From the NCBI GenBank assembly GCA_907165065.1, contig OU015541.1, positions 13,011,001 to 13,075,000 of the forward strand: a stretch of DNA of 64,000 nucleotides, given 5' to 3'. Both the position numbers and the translations under genes were made by a program. A model generated the notes under the pieces. It was given only the letters and a program-made list of their open reading frames with translations. It was not told where the DNA came from and searched no databases. Positions 45,842 to 64,000 of this stretch are shown here, one piece after another (position 1 is the first letter of the stretch; every line of letters begins with the position of its first letter). Source of the stretch: Caprimulgus europaeus (Eukaryota > Chordata > Aves > Caprimulgiformes > Caprimulgidae).

Positions 45842-46482
45842 TGTCCTGGGTTTTAACTGAAACAGAGCTGGGTTTCTTTTCCAATAGTTAGAATAGTGCT
45901 GCATTTTGCTTCTCAGCCTGGGACACACTGAGAACATCCCCATGTTGGCATTTGTGTCCCTGGCACTGAAGGACTTTGTGTTTGTCCATCTGCAAGCGCA
46001 AGATCTCAGGGGTGAGGAATATTGCAATGGGTCAGCTCCATGGGCACTGGGCTCTGCCAAGGGGCTGTTCCATCTCCTGTCCCCCATGGGCAGGAGATCC
46101 ATGAGGGGCTCTTCCTCTCTGGCTCTCTCTGGCTCTCGCTCAGACTCTCGCTCTCCCGGGATTGTGGTTTCGGTTCGGGATTGTCTCTCCTCTGGGATCA
46201 TTCTCTGGGAACGGGCTGGGCTGGGTTGGTTGGTGGTGAGCAATGGCACTGGGGGTCTCTCATTGGCATATTTTGTTACTGTTATCATTATCACTACTAT
46301 TTTAATATTAGTATTATTTTAAGTTTTCTTTTATTTCTAATATTAAACTGCTCTTATCTCACCCTACAAGCCTCCTTATCCTTGCCCCCCAATCCTCTCC
46401 CCTGTCCCCTGGAGTTGGGGGTACAGAAGGTGAATGGCTGTGTTGGCTGCTGACCAAGGGCTAGCCTAGTGAAACTGTCACA
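45842..46482 (+). mobile_element. ERVL-type solo LTR, second copy of the same broad family
   Basis: It begins TGTCCTGGGTTTTAACTG and shares with the copy at 7413-8006 the TC-rich stretch (about 46104-46175), the GGGATTGT repeats and the GGTGGTGAGCAATGGCACTG block. It also shares the ATT-rich tract, the ATTAAACTGCTCTTATCTCA signal region and the following CTACAAGCCTCCTTA block. The right end is uncertain, around 46466-46482. No internal retroviral genes flank it. Open frames of 138, 143 and 172 aa cross it in three frames; they arise because the LTR is GC-rich and stop-poor, not because it encodes protein. It is antisense to PTPRT. Confidence 0.72.
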
Positions 46483-49400
46483 CTAGCAAAACAATTAATT
46501 CTCTAATTCTCCAACTGAATGAAGGGATTTTTAAAATCAGTTTCAATTGGAAAGCTATTGCCACTTTTATTAAAAGACTACAATAGCATTTTGAAGGATA
46601 AATATCAATCAGAAGAGACTTGCATAAGTCAAGAAGGTTCATTAAGGCCCTTCCATTTTGTTTAGGCTCTTTAGAAATACTCAGTCATCACAAAATTAGT
46701 GATCCTGGCTGCCAAATGACTTGCTGAAGGTTGTGCTGCTGAATCTCACCCCAGCTGGCACGTAAGCAGCGCGCATGAAAACCGCAACGGCAATTTGTGT
46801 GATATGGAAGTCTGCCTGGCAGGGAACTGCTAGAATGATTAGGGATCTGAGAAGAAAATCTGTCCCAAGAAAAAGCAAGTGGGATGTAAGCAGAATAGAC
46901 AGTGTGGTTATTTGGAAGCATTTTAGAAGCTTACAACATTTTTTTTTTAAGAATGAGAGAAAATACAGTATCCAAACACAATAAATCAGATCTTGATGGT
47001 GACTGTAAGGAGGGAACTATTACTTAAGGAAGAGGATTTAAAAAATTTGTTCTATTAGGAGGGTTTGTACCCAAGGGAGTTTGAGAGACTGTCACTTGCA
47101 CGACACCTACGTGTGAATCTAGCCAGCTACTTCTAGGTGTAACACAGAACTTGACACCCTTAACTCAAATTCATAAAGTGCTATTTCTTGATCTATACTT
47201 TACAGGGAATTTTGCTTTAGTAACTGTTGATAGGCTCTTGGGTTTGTTTCTCTCTCATGACAGTGACACAATTGTAGAGTTTCGAGATAGCTGCAAATTT
47301 CCCAGCACACCAAGAGCCTCCCAGCTCCTCCTGGTGACAGAGCAGCACGGCTGGCTCAGGGCTTCAGGAACTGTGCTCCCTACAGAGACCTCATTAAAGT
47401 AGCGCTGCACAAGTTCATAGTTTGACCTTTTTTTCTCTATTGTTGTTAAAGCCTTCTGCTCCTACCTGGATCGGTACTGCAGGCCACAGGAAAGGATGGA
47501 AAACTCATCAGAGACTAACCACTGGCTTGCTTTTGTTCCCTCTTTAGCCAATAGGTCAGCTGAACTCTGTTAAAGCAGTGTAAGGACACAACAATACTGA
47601 GAAATGGCTGAACCCTGTCTAAAATAACACTTTGGAGGTCATTACTGCTGAGGAATTACTTTGCTCCTAGATACATGGACATGAAATCTTAAAATAACAC
47701 CAGTAGAGACAAAGGTGCAGGTTTAAGTATCTAGTAGGCTGGGGATTAAGCAAGCAATACACAAGATGCAACTACCTGGACAATACTGAAAGTTTCTTGG
47801 TATTTTTAGGAAGACTAAACTGCAATTGCAGGTAGCAGAATAAGATGTGTCTGTGCAAAGACCTGTACTTTAGTTACTGAACAATTTCCAAACCAGGATC
47901 TCCTGTTACTTGGAACACACACTGCTATTTGCTTGTGATACAGGCTTAAGAGCCTGACAATTACCCTGAGAACGTGTAATGTTCAGCTGTATTTTTATCC
48001 CCAGCTGATGAACTTGTCTCAGGGTGCCATGGAGAATGGGTAAGTTCTGTATGGATTTTCACATATAAGAAAGGAGAGGAATACATTTACATTTGTGACA
48101 ACCTTCAGGCACTCTGGTTCTCCTGGTCTTTTTAACACTTGGATTTTCATCCTTTTGGAGATGAGGGGGAGGAGGAAAAAGAGAGTTTCAATTCACCTTG
48201 ACTTCTCTTTGACTTCAGCTGCCAAATATGCATAAAATCATTATCAGAAAAGAAAAATTTGTTTGTGCCTCTACTGAGACTCGAGCAATGATATGACTTG
48301 AGGGGCAAAGGCACTGTCATGATGTATCACTACCCTGGAGGCATTAAAGTATCTCTATGCAGCTGCTCAGCCAGAAAAGCTACTCAGATTTCTGAAGTCC
48401 TTTCAGTGAGCTGAGCCCAAGGCAACATTTTAGTAGGAAACTGCCTCTTTAAAAATTAAAAGGAGTTATTTTTGCATCATTTGACTTGGATTATTTTTAA
48501 TGTGTTCCATTATAGGTCACCCACATTGCCAGAAAAATAATGAATTTGCAACTGATTCTATTCAGATCAATTCTTTAAAAATACAAAGAGCTTTATTGCA
48601 CAGTTCCTTACACAGACACAGGATAACCCATAGTACATCTTCAAAAACTGAAACTGCAAGGGTAATTCTAGGTTCTAGTAGAGACAGGAGGTGTGCAACC
48701 TGCATAGATGTACATAAGAGTCTCTGCAGTGATCAACAAAAAATGACTCCTTCCTCTAGTCAAGGATTATCACCTGGCTGAAATGACACTAAATTAGCAA
48801 GAAGAACTTTTATTCCTTTATTCAGTCTTGCTGTATCAAATTCAATCTACTCTCTGTAAGCCAGCTGGAGAGATGACCTAAAGCTGCAGTTATATTTAAA
48901 CCCAGGAAGAAGATCTCTTCTTCATGCTGTAATGGAAGAGCTCATTGATGTTAAACCTGCTTGATGTTTTCCATTTGACCATCACTGTGTTAGAGACAGC
49001 CAGCATTAGCAAGGAGATGTAGGAGTGACACATTGTAAGACATGCTGTTCCAGACTGAGAAGCTGGATGGGAAGAGGAAACAAGCAGAACCTCATTGGCT
49101 GTGACAAAGATGCTTCTTGCACCCGTGCCTCTTCCAAAGTCTATACATTCTCCAAGCAGAAAAGAGAAACTAAAAAAGTGATTCTTGCTCCTCTGCATCA
49201 CACCACGCTGCACAAGCTCATAGTGGGGATTTTGACATCACCATAAAAGCTTTTTTTTTTTCCCCTGTTTTTTCTAATCTTACATTGGTAAAAGCAGATC
49301 CTATAAACCAAAACATGCTCAGCCAGCACTGGTGCACCACTTCCTGCTACTTAATAAAAGTGCCTCTACCTTCTCTTCTAGGACTATCTCTCATTTCATA

Positions 49401-50098
49401 TGATCTTCTAAAGCAGTCCTCCTTTTACATTCCTTTTTCTCACATTTGGAGGTACATGACCTCATCGATGCAGTGTCACCAGAAGCACATGATGACAGTA
49501 AAGTTTCCTTACTTTAACAAGAAATATCTCCTCCAGAACACTTTTAAATGTTTTTTCATCCCAGGCAGGATGATCAGTGGTCATCCTATGACCTGCTGTA
49601 TATTTTGTTCGGGAATGGGGAAAGTGGTTGAGCTAGATTAAATGTATCATTGAAACATTTAAGAACAACACTATAAAATAAGACTTAATGGCCATATTCT
49701 GCTGAGATTGGCAGGACGTGTTATGACTATTGGAAAGACAGGAATTAGTTGCCGTATTTAGGTATAAAAACTAACAGAATTTTCCCTAAAAAAAAAAAAA
49801 AGGACAGAAAATAGACCTTGAAGAAACTGCAGAAGAAAAAGAGGTGGGAATTGAACACCCAAGACATGGGAGAATATATGACTCGCATTTTGTCACAAAT
49901 ATTGGTAAAGAAATCTTTTTTCTTTTTTGAACTGGAAAACTTTCAGTGACAGCAGCAGACTATCTTGAAGATGCTTGTCTATTTTAATCAGGCTTCTTTT
50001 AACACCTGCTGAAATCTCTCAGAGCTCAGGATTGGCTTAAACATATATGAAAAGGGCCCTGTGGCATGTATTCCTTGAAAACAATCTGTTCTCCTCAC

Positions 50099-50208
50099 CT
50101 CATAGAGCGTAATGATGCCATTTGTCTCATTTGGAGGCTTCCACTGAACATAGATCTTCTCTTCAAAAGGTCCTCCCTGGATGGATTCCAAGGGAACGGG
50201 TCCAGGAA
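50099..50208 (-). CDS. PTPRT: PTPRT internal exon: first part of fibronectin type III repeat 3
   Basis: This 110-base exon follows a T-rich acceptor ending CTTGTAG and stops at a GTGAGG donor. With the G carried over from the previous exon it encodes 37 residues: [13 protein letters not shown], then the FN3 B-C strands with the core Trp in [10 protein letters not shown], and ends NGIITLYE in phase 0. PPNETNG holds an N-glycosylation sequon. GGPFEEKIY and KPPNETNG are, from memory, PTPRT-type; PTPRM has a different stretch here and PTPRK reads ENKIFLNWKEP. It joins in frame to the exon at 12564-12363, and the two together make one FN3 repeat. The 110-base size agrees with what I recall for this exon in R2B phosphatases. 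Confidence 0.95.

Positions 50209-64000
<13,792 letters not shown>

Larger units (their letters stand above)
12565..50098 (-). other. PTPRT: PTPRT intron within FN3-3 (37,534 bases)
   Basis: This is a phase-0 intron splitting one FN3 repeat, with donor GTGAGG at 50098 and acceptor CATTTGCAG at 12565. It contains five CR1 pieces (about 15448-16070, 21725-22176, 25081-25571, 32455-33223 and 41795-42036). It also has one ERVL solo LTR (about 45842-46482), a TG run at 16428-16445, TA-rich microsatellites at 19625-19707 and 39967-40033, an AT palindrome at 18233-18254 and an A/T switch block at 41393-41420. Stretches 12565-15447, 16071-18180, 22177-25080, 25572-31900, 33224-39600, 42037-45841 and 46483-50098 show only unique intronic sequence to my eye. 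Open frames of up to 124 aa (for example 37951-38322 and 38117-38491) match no family I know. Confidence 0.88.

Noticed and set aside
45776-46453. Open frames of 172, 138 and 143 aa as genes
   Set aside because: All three overlap an ERVL LTR, occupy different frames on both strands, and are low-complexity Ser/Leu/Arg products of its TC-rich region.

Overview
This is a stretch of vertebrate, almost certainly avian, nuclear DNA. The evidence is six CR1 LINE 3' fragments in both orientations, several ending in the ATTCTRTG-type octamer tandem typical of bird CR1; two ERVL-type solo LTRs of a kind common in birds; and short well-spliced exons separated by kilobases of AT-rich intron. I cannot name the species. 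The LTR type suggests Neoaves, but that is an inference.

The only gene I can support is a receptor-type protein tyrosine phosphatase of the R2B class, read on the minus strand. Four internal exons lie, in transcript order, at 51853-51557, 50208-50099, 12564-12363 and 8465-8363. Reading frames join perfectly across all four (intron phases 1, 1, 0, 1, 2). The protein matches the fibronectin type III repeats of PTPRT (RPTP-rho), as I remember the family, better than PTPRM, PTPRK or PTPRU. The exons encode FN3 repeat 2 (one exon), FN3 repeat 3 (two exons) and the start of FN3 repeat 4. The MAM, Ig and first FN3 exons must lie beyond the right edge. The rest of FN3-4, the membrane segment and the two phosphatase domains must lie beyond the left edge. 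No promoter, first exon, last exon or polyadenylation site of the gene is in the window.

Layout: 1-8362 intron with one CR1 and one ERVL solo LTR; 8363-8465 exon; 8466-12362 intron; 12363-12564 exon; 12565-50098 a 37.5 kb intron with five CR1 copies, a second ERVL solo LTR and several AT-rich simple repeats; 50099-50208 exon; 50209-51556 intron; 51557-51853 exon; 51854-64000 intron. The coding total is 712 bases, about 1.1 percent of the window.

I found no tRNA, rRNA, CRISPR, operon or second protein-coding gene. I also found no convincing previously undescribed system. The observations most worth a second look are the weak 5' splice site of the second FN3-3 exon, the phase-symmetric FN3-3 exon pair, an inverted pair of same-subfamily CR1 copies that could fold in the pre-mRNA, and two intronic stretches dense in homeodomain-type TAAT motifs that could be conserved regulatory elements.
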